A DNA stretch of 64,000 nucleotides from Phycisphaerales bacterium (GTDB lineage Bacteria; Planctomycetota; Phycisphaerae; UBA1845): positions 83,808 through 147,807 of the forward strand of contig JACKHG010000012.1 in NCBI GenBank assembly GCA_020639115.1, in the 5' to 3' direction. Below the pieces are notes generated by a model. The model searched no databases and was not told where the DNA came from. It saw only the letters and a list, made by a program, of their open reading frames with translations. Shown piece after piece: positions 9,054 to 16,671 of this stretch (its first letter is position 1; each line of letters begins with the position of its first letter). A program made the translations under genes and the position numbers.

Positions 9054-9647
9054 ATGAATGCGCGGCGGATGGTCCCCTGGAAACCCACGAAGGCCCAGGT
9101 TTGCGCCGCGCGTGGCAAGACCATCCCGGATCTCATCGCCAGGGATCTGATCGTCCTCTTCGCCGGCATCAACCCCGGCCTCTATACGGCTGCGATCGGC
9201 CGCCACTTCGGCCGCCCGGGCAACCGTTTCTGGCCCGCGCTGCACGGCGGCGGATTCACGCCGCGGCTGTTCTCGCCGTTCGAGGGAGCGCTGTTGCTGG
9301 ATCTCGGATTCGGCATTACCAACATCGTCGCGCGTGCCACCGCCCGCGCCGACGAACTCACCGACGACGAGCTGCGCGCCGGCGGTCAGGGTCTCGCAGC
9401 CAAGGTCAAGCGCTGGCGCCCGACGGTCGTCGCCTTCGTCGGGATTCATCCCTACCGCGTGATTTCCGGCATCAAGGACGCGCGCGTCGGCCTCCAGGGG
9501 TCCCGCTTCGGCGGAGCGCACGCGTGGCTCCTGCCCAACCCCAGCGGCATCAACGCGCACTACCTGCCGGCGGACCTGGCGCGGTGCTTTGGCGAACTGC
9601 GCCGGTGGGCGGTGGCACGGCACCGGCGTCGCCGAGAAAGGAGCTGA
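9054..9647 (+). CDS. mug: G/U(T) mismatch-specific DNA glycosylase, Mug family
   Basis: A 197-residue uracil-DNA glycosylase superfamily protein that removes uracil (or ethenocytosine) opposite guanine in base excision repair. It has the two Mug signatures: GINPG at 38-42, whose Asn (N40) positions the attacking water, and NPSGIN near 162-167, which enters the DNA groove. The middle GRPGNRFWPAL segment is also typical. Length is slightly above E. coli Mug because of N- and C-terminal basic tails (RRRRERS at the end). It lies 36 nt after the SDR and 7 nt before the next gene, so it is probably co-transcribed with redox genes. Confidence 0.93.
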   Translation: MNARRMVPWKPTKAQVCAARGKTIPDLIARDLIVLFAGINPGLYTAAIGRHFGRPGNRFWPALHGGGFTPRLFSPFEGALLLDLGFGITNIVARATARADELTDDELRAGGQGLAAKVKRWRPTVVAFVGIHPYRVISGIKDARVGLQGSRFGGAHAWLLPNPSGINAHYLPADLARCFGELRRWAVARHRRRRERS

Positions 9648-9654
9648 GGGTTCC

Positions 9655-11418
9655 ATGGCGCGGTTGCTGTCGGTCAACCTGGGTCTGCCCCGCGACGTGT
9701 CCTGGCGTGGGCAGACGGTCCATACGTCGGTGTGGAAGGAATCCGTGCCGGGGCGGCACGTGGTTCGGCGGCTCAACATCGCTGGTGATGCCCAGGGTGA
9801 TCTGGCTGGTCACGGCGGCGCGCAGCGGGCGGTGCTGGTCTACCAGATGGATTCCTACCGCTACTGGCAGCGCGAACTGAAGCGAGGGGACTTCACCTTC
9901 GGGCAATTCGGCGAGAACTTCACGGTCGAGGGCCTGGCTGACGACGACGTGTGTGTGGGCGATCGCTATCGCATCGGCAGCGCCCTGTTTGAGATTTCGC
10001 AACCGCGGGTGACCTGTTACCGGGTGGGGATACGGATGAACGAACCGCGGATGGCGGCGCTGCTGGTTTCGCACCACCGCCCCGGGTTCTACTTTCGCGT
10101 GCTGGCCGAGGGTGAGGTGGGCGCCGGCGACGAAATCGTCCAGGTTGCCGAGGGGCCGGAACGCCTCACCGTCGCGGCGCTCGACGGGCTCCTCTACCTG
10201 CCCGGGCCCGCGCTGGGAGAACTCGAGCGGGCCTTGCGCATCCCGGCCCTGAGCGCGGGGTGGAAGACCTCCATCAGGGCCCTTCTGGAACACCTGAAGC
10301 AGCCGGGGGCACGTACGGGGAATCCTGGACTGGCGTCACCTGAGCAACTGGTCACCGCGGCGCCAGGTTTCCGGCGGCTGCAGGTCACTCGAGTGGATTC
10401 CGAAGCGCTCGGCATGGTCTCGCTGCTGCTGGAATCGGCGGATGGCGCTCCCTTGAGCGTCCCGCTTCCCGGACAGTTTGTGGTGTTGCGACTCCGTCCG
10501 GACGTGGCAGCGCCTCCGGTCCTGCGCAGCTACTCGCTGTCGGGCCCGCCGGATGCCGCACGATATCGCATCACCATCAAGGAGGAAGCGCACGGTCGCG
10601 CCAGCGCTTACCTGTGCAGGCAGATACGGGCCGGCGACGTCCTGGAGGTCAGTGCGCCGCGCGGTGCCTTCATCCTGCGGCGCAGCGTTTCGCCGGTGGT
10701 GCTGTTGAGTGCCGGGGTCGGTGTGACACCGCTGATGGCCATGCTCCATGCGTTGGCCGCAGAGGCGTCGCCGCGTCCGGTGTGGTGGATCTACACGGCC
10801 CGCAATCGCCGGCATCATCCCTTCGCCCGCGAAGCTCGCGAGCTATTGGCCAAGCTGCCCCAGGCCCGCAGCCACGTGCAGTACAGCCAGCCCGATGCGG
10901 CGGACCGGCAGGGCGCCGACTACGATGCTGCCGGCCGGTTGACGATCGCGACCCTCCAGGAGTCAGGCGTACCGATGGCCAGTGCGTTTTACCTGTGCGG
11001 GCCGCCGGGCTTCCTCGCGGACTTGGCTGCCGGGCTTGCGCGCTGGGGCGTGGACCCTCAGCACGTCCACACGGAGATTTTCGGTTCCGGCAACGCGATC
11101 ATGCCGGGCATGAAGAGAGGGCCGCGCCGTCCGCCCCATGCGCCCGCGGGTTTGCCCGGCCAAGGCCCAAGCGTATCGTTTGCGCGCGCCGGGATTACCG
11201 TTTCCTGGGACCCGAAGCTGCACAGTCTGCTGGAACTGGCCGAAGCCTGCGACGTTCCGGTACGGTGGTCGTGCCGGACCGGGGTTTGCCACATGTGTGA
11301 GTGTGGGTTGGTCGCCGGGTCGGTGACGTATGATCCCGAGCCACTTGCGCCACCGGCCGAGGGGAACCTGCTGATCTGCTGTGCGCGCGCCCGGAGCGAT
11401 CTGATCATCGACATGTGA
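9655..11418 (+). CDS. MOSC domain-flavin reductase-2Fe2S ferredoxin fusion
   Basis: A 587-residue three-part protein. Residues 1-215 form a YiiM-type MOSC domain (GHGGAQRAVLVYQ, FGENFTVEG, and the conserved Cys in VTCYRVG). About 250-490 is a ferredoxin-NADP reductase-like unit: RSYSLSG for flavin, GVGVTPLMAML for NAD(P), and YLCGPPGFL. The C-terminus is a plant-type 2Fe-2S ferredoxin with CRTGVCHMCEC and a final LICCAR supplying the C-x4-C-x2-C...C ligands. MOSC proteins bind molybdenum cofactor or handle N-hydroxylated and sulfur substrates; here electrons could pass NAD(P)H, flavin, 2Fe-2S, MOSC in one chain. ATG 9655 has AGGAG upstream. Substrate unknown; domains certain. Confidence 0.93.
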   Translation: MARLLSVNLGLPRDVSWRGQTVHTSVWKESVPGRHVVRRLNIAGDAQGDLAGHGGAQRAVLVYQMDSYRYWQRELKRGDFTFGQFGENFTVEGLADDDVCVGDRYRIGSALFEISQPRVTCYRVGIRMNEPRMAALLVSHHRPGFYFRVLAEGEVGAGDEIVQVAEGPERLTVAALDGLLYLPGPALGELERALRIPALSAGWKTSIRALLEHLKQPGARTGNPGLASPEQLVTAAPGFRRLQVTRVDSEALGMVSLLLESADGAPLSVPLPGQFVVLRLRPDVAAPPVLRSYSLSGPPDAARYRITIKEEAHGRASAYLCRQIRAGDVLEVSAPRGAFILRRSVSPVVLLSAGVGVTPLMAMLHALAAEASPRPVWWIYTARNRRHHPFAREARELLAKLPQARSHVQYSQPDAADRQGADYDAAGRLTIATLQESGVPMASAFYLCGPPGFLADLAAGLARWGVDPQHVHTEIFGSGNAIMPGMKRGPRRPPHAPAGLPGQGPSVSFARAGITVSWDPKLHSLLELAEACDVPVRWSCRTGVCHMCECGLVAGSVTYDPEPLAPPAEGNLLICCARARSDLIIDM

Positions 11419-11548
11419 ATCGGGTCGGCGGGAGCGGCGGGGCATCCGTTCGACAATACCGTCGAGTCGGGTGGACCGGTATGCAACGACTGCGGATGGG
11501 CGCGTTCGTTCAAGTGAGGAGCGCGATAGTGAGACGGTTGCGGGTGGG

Positions 11549-12700
11549 TTAGAAGAGTTCGTAGAGTTCGGCTTCGCCGGGGGCGAGGGTGACGGGGATT
11601 TCGAGGCGGTTGTTGGCGACGTGGTAGACGGCGCCGACCATGGTGTCCTCGCTGGTGGTGGCGCTGACGGCGCGGTCGAAGGCGTTGGCGGCCATGGCGG
11701 CGTTGAGGGTGAGCTGGCCGCGGGCGAACTTGTCGGCGGAGGGGTTCACCACCAGGAGGCACTGGCGGCGGGGGCTGGCGAGGACGGCGACGCGGACGTC
11801 GACTTCGCGCACGGGGACGCTGCGGGCGTCGTGCACGCCGAGGCCGGCGAGCAGTTCGTGCCAGCGGCGGCAGCGATCGGCGATACGCCGGATCATGGCG
11901 ATGCGCTCGGGGGTGAGGGCCTCACCCATGACCACGACGCCGCGCGGGCTGGCGGGCAGGGCGCGGAACGTGTCGAAGACGACGCCGCCGGTCTCGGCCT
12001 GGGCCAATCCCAAGTGGTATTCAGCCAGCCAGGCGCGCACGGCGTGTTGCTCGCCGCCACCGCCGCGAATGCAGGCGACGGTGCGGACACCGCCGCGTAC
12101 GGCGTCGGCGGGCGCGTAGCGCTGCGGGTCGTCGGTATCGTGCCAGAAGACGTAGGCGAACGTGCCGGGCGGGACGCGATCGGCCATGCGCGCGTCGACC
12201 TCCACGGCGAGGGGGAGACCCGCGCGCTTCGCGACGTCGGCGAGTTCGATGGCGCGCTGGAGCGTGGGCATGTCGACGACGCGGCCGACGTAGCGGGCGA
12301 CGACGGCGTGGCGCTGAGGCACGACCGCGGGGGGCGCGAACCAGCCGCTGCGCCGCGATCCGCTGCGCAGGTAGTGTTCGGCGACGGGGTCGGCGACGAT
12401 GAGGTGCAACTTGCGATTGCCGGCGATTTCGATCACGTCGGCGATGTCGGTGGGCGTGCAGTGCTGGACGAGGATGAGGTCGAGGCCCATCGTCGCGAAG
12501 TTGTCGAAGTCGCGCTGGAGCGTGTCGCGCAGGCCGGCGGGCGACGTCGCGGCGAGTTCGACGGAATACCACATGCCGACGGGCAGCGCCGCTTGCTGCA
12601 CCGGTTCAACCGTAGGTTGCAGGGGCGCGCAGCCAGTCAGGGTCAGGGTGGCTGTTAGGGCAATAATCCGTTTGACAGGGGCGCAGAGCCAGCCGTACAC
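11549..12700 (-). CDS. Lipoprotein with glycosidase-like barrel, function unknown
   Basis: About 383 residues with a lipobox ALTATLTLTGC that would anchor it to a membrane. The mature part begins GMWYSVELAA and alternates strand and helix like a TIM barrel (DLILVQHC, HLIVADPV, LPLAVEVDA, TFAYVFWHD), followed by a beta-rich C-terminus ending AELYELF. This resembles glycoside hydrolases of the beta-galactosidase-like kind, but no catalytic pair can be assigned. GTG 12700 is preferred because it places the lipobox about 20 residues from the start; ATG 12772 would overlap the divergent gene's ATG. I do not recognise the family. Confidence 0.7.
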   Translation of the reverse strand: MYGWLCAPVKRIIALTATLTLTGCAPLQPTVEPVQQAALPVGMWYSVELAATSPAGLRDTLQRDFDNFATMGLDLILVQHCTPTDIADVIEIAGNRKLHLIVADPVAEHYLRSGSRRSGWFAPPAVVPQRHAVVARYVGRVVDMPTLQRAIELADVAKRAGLPLAVEVDARMADRVPPGTFAYVFWHDTDDPQRYAPADAVRGGVRTVACIRGGGGEQHAVRAWLAEYHLGLAQAETGGVVFDTFRALPASPRGVVVMGEALTPERIAMIRRIADRCRRWHELLAGLGVHDARSVPVREVDVRVAVLASPRRQCLLVVNPSADKFARGQLTLNAAMAANAFDRAVSATTSEDTMVGAVYHVANNRLEIPVTLAPGEAELYELF

Positions 12701-12770
12701 TGCGGCCGACGTTCGGCCCGAGGCCCATCGGGAATGGATCAATTCGATCACGCTGGATCCTTTAGCGAAC

Positions 12771-13349
12771 ATGAAACGCCAACGAGATCATCGTCGAGCG
12801 CTGCGTCGGGTCATGCCATGCCTCGCGGGCGCCGTAGCGGCGGCTGCACTCTTGACCGCGTGTGAAAAGCGCACCGACATCTCCGATACCGACGCCCGCG
12901 GCATGGTCGAGCTTCTTATGCCACAGCGGATCGAGCTTGTCGAGGCTTTTACGGGGTTTCGGAGCTTTGACAAGGACGACACGCCGGACGGGATCGAGGT
13001 GCTGGTGCGGGCGTTGGACACGTTTGGGGATCCGGTGAAGATCGCGGGTACGATCCGGTTCGAGTTGTACAGCTACCAGCAGGCCTCGGGGGAGCCGGCG
13101 AATCGGCGGCTGTGCGATCCGTGGGAGGTCACACTGGTCACCCAGCAGGATCAGAAGCGGTACTGGAACCTGGTGACGGGCATGTACGAGGTACCGCTGG
13201 AGTTTCCGCCGGGGTTCGCGACGAAGGTTCCGCCGGCGGAGCGGAAGTTTGTGCTCGAGGCGACGTACACGACGCCGCTGGGGACGCACATGACAGACCA
13301 GTGCATCATCACCGCGCCGGCTCCGCGGCCGGCGGTTGCGCAGCGCTAG
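12771..13349 (+). CDS. Hypothetical lipoprotein
   Basis: 192 residues with a basic N-terminus, a hydrophobic stretch and lipobox ALLTAC, hence probably a membrane-anchored periplasmic or surface lipoprotein. The mature part is beta-rich (VLVRALDTFGDPVKIAGTIR, YEVPLEF) and ends with a short Ala/Pro tail. Phrases such as FGDPVKIAGTIRFELY recall lipoproteins that compute no obvious enzyme motif, and no function can be given. It is divergent from the preceding lipoprotein gene; the two ATGs at 12771 and 12772 nearly coincide, so one start must be elsewhere (see the other entry). The hairpin array begins 48 nt after its stop. Confidence 0.75.
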   Translation: MKRQRDHRRALRRVMPCLAGAVAAAALLTACEKRTDISDTDARGMVELLMPQRIELVEAFTGFRSFDKDDTPDGIEVLVRALDTFGDPVKIAGTIRFELYSYQQASGEPANRRLCDPWEVTLVTQQDQKRYWNLVTGMYEVPLEFPPGFATKVPPAERKFVLEATYTTPLGTHMTDQCIITAPAPRPAVAQR

Positions 13350-13396
13350 CCGGGGTTGTTGGGTGGTCGCGGGCGGGGGTGGAGCCTCGATTGGTT

Positions 13397-13673
13397 GGAC
13401 CGACTGGAAAGTCGGTCCCACACCGGACAAGAGACCGACTGGAAAGTCGGTCCCACATTTCTCCGAAGGCCGACTGGGAAGTTGGTCTCACATTTCTCCG
13501 AAGACCGACTGGAAAGTCGGTCCCACAGTTCACCGAAGACCGGCTTGAAAGTTGGTCTAACACCGGACCGAAGACCGGCTGGAGAATTGGTCCCACAGTT
13601 CACCGAAGACTGGCTGGGAAGTTGGTCACACACTGGAACAGAGACCGACTGGAAAGTCGGTCCCACATCGCTA
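13397..13673. repeat. Eight-unit hairpin repeat array, ACCGACT-GGAA-AGTCGGT
   Basis: Eight units of about 35 bp. Each has a stem-loop core of 18 bp plus a variable tail such as CCCACATTTCTCCGAAG. Units 1, 2, 4 and 8 have perfect 7-bp stems. Units 3, 5 and 7 differ but still pair through G-T wobbles, with loops GGGA, TGAA and GGGA. Only unit 6 has a mismatch. Single copies occur at 31775-31792, 33337-33375 and 41515-41545. It lies between the ends of convergent genes. Confidence 0.92.
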
Positions 13674-14372
13674 CAGGAAGCGGAAGCGGAAGATGGCCCA
13701 GAGGGCGGCGACTCCGTCGCGCCAGGTGATCTTCTTGCCCTCGGCGTAGTCGCGGCCGGCGTAGCTGATGCCCACTTCGTAGACGCGCCAGCGGCCCTTG
13801 GCGACGCGGGCGGTGAGTTCGGGCTCGATGGTGAAGCTGTTGCTGACGAGCTTCATCGAGTCGACGACCTCCTTGCGAAACACCTTATAGCACGTCTCCA
13901 TGTCGGTGAGGTTCAGGTTGGTCATCATGTTCGACAGGGTGGTGAGCATGCGGTTGCCCATCATGTGCCAGAACAGGTGGACGCGGTGGGCCTCGGACCC
14001 GATGAAGCGTGAGCCGTAGACGACGTCGGCGCGGCCGGCGAGGATCGGCCGGAGCAGTTGGGGGTAGTCGGCGGGGTCGTACTCGAGGTCGGCGTCCTGG
14101 ATGAGCAGGATGTCGCCGCTGGCGAGTTCGAAGCCCCTGCGGACCGCGGCGCCCTTGCCCATGTTCTTGGGCTGGAGCTGGACGACGATGCGTTCGTCGG
14201 GGTACTCCTGCTGGATGGGCTCGTAGAGTTCGCGGGTGCCGTCGGTGCTGCCGTCGTCGACGAGGACGATCTCGCGTTTGAGGCCGGTCTCGACCGCGAT
14301 GACGCGGCGGATGATTTCGCGCAGCGTCTTGTGCTCGTTGTATACCGGGATGACGATCGAGAGGGTGTCCAT
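13671..14372 (-). CDS. Family 2 glycosyltransferase (dolichol-P-mannose synthase-like)
   Basis: 233 residues, a cytoplasmic GT-A fold enzyme. It starts directly with SIVIPVYNEHKTLREI, has VDDGSTDGT for nucleotide binding and the metal motif DADLEYDP, then YGSRF and a conserved TDMETCYKVFRKE. This pattern is that of polyprenyl-phosphate mannose/glucose synthases (DPM1-like) that transfer sugar from a nucleotide donor to a lipid carrier. No C-terminal membrane domain is present. Its stop codon lies at the last hairpin unit. It is 86 nt downstream of the KdsD-like gene on the same strand, so the two may serve envelope polysaccharide synthesis together. Confidence 0.9.
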   Translation of the reverse strand: MDTLSIVIPVYNEHKTLREIIRRVIAVETGLKREIVLVDDGSTDGTRELYEPIQQEYPDERIVVQLQPKNMGKGAAVRRGFELASGDILLIQDADLEYDPADYPQLLRPILAGRADVVYGSRFIGSEAHRVHLFWHMMGNRMLTTLSNMMTNLNLTDMETCYKVFRKEVVDSMKLVSNSFTIEPELTARVAKGRWRVYEVGISYAGRDYAEGKKITWRDGVAALWAIFRFRFL

Positions 14373-14458
14373 ACCGCTCTATCGGTCCGTCGCGGGGTTA
14401 TTCGTGAGACCGGTCTGGAGCCGGTCCGCCGGGGGTTGGCCCGGCTCTGCGGGGCTTT

Positions 14459-15490
14459 TCAGGGGCCCTCGAAGGTGCTGAAGCCGGCGGCGACGAGGTC
14501 CTGGATGTCGATCAGGCCCACGAGGCGGTGATCGGCGTCGACCGCGGGCAGTTCGTCGATGCGGTAGCGTTGCATCGTGTGCAGGGCGTCGGCGACCAGG
14601 TCGTCCTGGCTGGCGAACTTGGGATTTTTCGTCATGACCGCGCTCATGCGGATGTCGAGTGGCTGGCCCGCGCGGTGCAGGCGGCGGAGGTCGCCGTCGG
14701 TGAAGAAGCCGACGAGCTTGCCGGCGGCGTCGACGACGGCTGCCGCCCCGGCGCGGCGGGGGGCTGAGGCGCACACGTCGTAGTAGCGGTCGAGCGGGTC
14801 ATCGGGGGCGAGCTGCGGGCAGTCGGTCTCGCGGCGCATCACTTCGTGGACGCGCATGAGGCTGCGGCCGAGGGCGCCGCCGGGATGGAACTGGGCGTAT
14901 TGCTCGGGGGAGACGTTGCGCAGTTTCATCACGGTGAGGGCGAGGGCGTCGCCGAGGGCGAGCATGGCGGTGGTGCTGGCGCTGGGGGCGAGTCCGAGCG
15001 GGCAGGCCTCCGCGACGTCGCCGATGTCGAGCACGACGTCGGCGAGGTGGGCGCCGCGCGAGCGGGGGCGGCCGGTCATGAGCATGATCCGGCAGCCGAA
15101 CTTGCGGAACACCGGGAAAAGCCGCACGAGTTCCTCGGACTCGCCGCTGTTGGAGAGGGCGAGGATGAGGTCCTCGGGCTGGATCATGCCGAGGTCGCCG
15201 TGGATGGCCTCCGCCGGGTGGAGCGCGTAGCTGGGGGTGCCGGTGCTGGCGAGCGTGGCCTGGATCTTGCGGCCCACGATGCCGGCCTTGCCCATGCCCG
15301 TGACGGCGACGCGTCCCGCGCAGGTCAGCGTGAGTTCGACGGCCTGGGTGAAGCCGGCGCCGAGGTTGGCGCGGGCCTGCGCGATCGCGGCGCCCTCGCG
15401 TTCGAGGACCGCGCGGCCGAGTTCGAGGATTTCCTCGGGGCCGGGCTGCGGACCGGCGGGTGCGGCGCTGGTTGCGGGGTCTGCCTTCAT
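14459..15490 (-). CDS. kdsD: D-arabinose 5-phosphate isomerase, KdsD/KpsF family
   Basis: 343 residues. The SIS domain (about 20-200) contains GMGKAGIVGRKIQATLAS, HGDLGMI and SNSGESEE; two CBS domains follow (VHEVM..., MSAVMTKNP...). This is the standard layout of the enzyme converting ribulose 5-phosphate to arabinose 5-phosphate for Kdo, the inner sugar of LPS. The frame is open further upstream, but the ATG at 15490 gives the family length. A Gly/Pro/Ala-rich N-terminal tail precedes the SIS fold. It probably forms an operon with the glycosyltransferase downstream. No other kds or lpx gene is in the window. Confidence 0.92.
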   Translation of the reverse strand: MKADPATSAAPAGPQPGPEEILELGRAVLEREGAAIAQARANLGAGFTQAVELTLTCAGRVAVTGMGKAGIVGRKIQATLASTGTPSYALHPAEAIHGDLGMIQPEDLILALSNSGESEELVRLFPVFRKFGCRIMLMTGRPRSRGAHLADVVLDIGDVAEACPLGLAPSASTTAMLALGDALALTVMKLRNVSPEQYAQFHPGGALGRSLMRVHEVMRRETDCPQLAPDDPLDRYYDVCASAPRRAGAAAVVDAAGKLVGFFTDGDLRRLHRAGQPLDIRMSAVMTKNPKFASQDDLVADALHTMQRYRIDELPAVDADHRLVGLIDIQDLVAAGFSTFEGP

Positions 15491-15567
15491 CGCCGGGCCA
15501 TTATCCCGCTTGGGGCGGCGGCGACAAGTGCAGCCTGCGGGTGAGCGCACACGGGTGGCGCCGTCTG

Positions 15568-15834
15568 CTAGCGTCCGCTGACGAATGCGGATTTCACCGC
15601 CGGCCAGAGGAAGACCGCGACGGAGGCGATGGCGATGACCTGGGCGACGCGCGCGGCCCAGGGGGACGCGGATACGGTCAAGGCCTGGTTGGCGAGCGAG
15701 AAGGTGCCGAAGAGCCCGAAGATCAACATGCCCGTACCGAGCAAGCGGAGCGGGTGCCCTCAGCAGAAGCGCGCGGCGAGGATGGCGCCGGCGAGCGGCA
15801 CGAGTGATACGAGCAGTGCGATTTTTCCGTCCAT
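15568..15834 (-). pseudogene. Small three-helix membrane protein interrupted by in-frame TGA
   Basis: Reading from ATG 15834 gives MDGKIALLVSLVPLAGAILA..RFC, then TGA (15760-15762), then in the same frame GHPLRLLGTGMLIFGLFG..., a third hydrophobic segment VAQVIAIASVAVFLW, and a TAG at 15568. Without the TGA this would be an 88-codon protein with three membrane segments. The hydrophobic pattern continues across the stop, which suggests a recent nonsense mutation or a readthrough/selenocysteine codon; the base before it encodes Cys. No homology is claimed. It lies between the kdsD gene and the divergent NUDIX gene. Confidence 0.45.
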
Positions 15835-16057
15835 CGATGTTGTTCCTTCGGCGGCGTCGTCCCGGCTTTTTGTGCATCGGCAGAATCGCTACGGCAGGAG
15901 TATAGCGCTTGGGGATTGCGGGGGCGAACCGATTATCAGACGGCGTGCGGCGCGGGTTTGCGGACCGTGGACCGCGCCCGCCGGGTGGGCCTACGATTGC
16001 CTGCCGGTGCGGGCGGCGACGGGGGCGTGCGTCGCGGCGCCGGCTGGAGGGGTGAGA

Positions 16058-16135
16058 ATGACAATGGTGTGCGCCGTGGTTGCGACGGGTTGCGTGCTGG
16101 GTATCCTGCTTTGCGGGTTGCACGAGGCCGACTGA
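16058..16135 (+). CDS. Possible 25-residue membrane peptide / leader
   Basis: A short frame with a strong ribosome site (GGAGGGG, 6 nt spacing) encodes MTMVCAVVATGCVLGILLCG followed by LHEAD, a single hydrophobic helix. Its stop ends 11 nt before the NUDIX start, and the SD of that gene overlaps the space between them, so translation may be coupled. It might be a leader or a mini membrane protein; with no homologue known to me, it could also be chance. Confidence 0.35.
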   Translation: MTMVCAVVATGCVLGILLCGLHEAD

Positions 16136-16146
16136 AGGGAGGCGCA

Positions 16147-16671
16147 GTGAAGCAGGGCGACGGCAAGGAGATCATCGCGGCGGGCAAGTACATGAACTTT
16201 GCGCGCCGGGGCCGCTGGGAATTCGTGGAGCGCAAGAATCTCAGCGGCATCGTCGCCATCGTGGCGGTGAACGCCCGCGACGAGTTGATCCTGGTTGAAC
16301 AGTTCCGCGCGCCCACGAACTGCCGGGTGGTGGAGCTGCCCGCGGGCCTGGTGGGCGACGAGGCGGCGCTGCACGGCGAGTCGCTGGAGACGGCGGCCCG
16401 GCGTGAGCTGGAGGAGGAGACGGGGTACACAGCCGAGCGCTTCGAGTATCTCTTCGAGGGGGCGGCGTCGTCGGGGATCATCGACGAAATCATCGCGTTC
16501 TACCGCGCGCTCGAGCCGCGGAAGATCGGCGCGGGCGGCGGCGACGACTCGGAGGACATCGTGGTGCACGAGGTTCCGCTGGCCGATGTGCACGCGTGGC
16601 TGGCGGACCGCCGGGCCGCGGGCGCGGCGACGGACATCAAGATCTACGCCGCGCTGGCATTTCTCAAGTAG
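16147..16671 (+). CDS. NUDIX hydrolase, ADP-ribose pyrophosphatase-like
   Basis: 174 residues. The Nudix box reads GESLETAARRELEEETGY, preceded by ELPAGLVGDE, which matches ADP-ribose/nucleoside-diphosphate-sugar pyrophosphatases (NudF-like). The N-terminus carries the WEFVER and VAIVAVNARDELILVEQFR strands of that group. It would hydrolyse ADP-ribose or similar nucleotides in the cytoplasm. The start is GTG at 16147 with GGGAGG close upstream; the longer open frame has no motif. Its 3' end overlaps the convergent symporter gene by 8 nt. Confidence 0.9.
   Translation: MKQGDGKEIIAAGKYMNFARRGRWEFVERKNLSGIVAIVAVNARDELILVEQFRAPTNCRVVELPAGLVGDEAALHGESLETAARRELEEETGYTAERFEYLFEGAASSGIIDEIIAFYRALEPRKIGAGGGDDSEDIVVHEVPLADVHAWLADRRAAGAATDIKIYAALAFLK

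Noticed and set aside
8127..9779. 550-codon minus-strand frame
   Set aside because: Antisense to the SDR and mug genes, which have clear active-site motifs.
13397..13673. CRISPR array
   Set aside because: The 35-bp period leaves only about 10-17 bp between cores, these are partly shared between units, and the core also occurs singly inside genes. No cas gene is near.
15760..15762. Selenocysteine codon
   Set aside because: No SECIS-like hairpin was identified after the TGA and no selenoprotein family matches; kept only as an alternative for the interrupted membrane gene.
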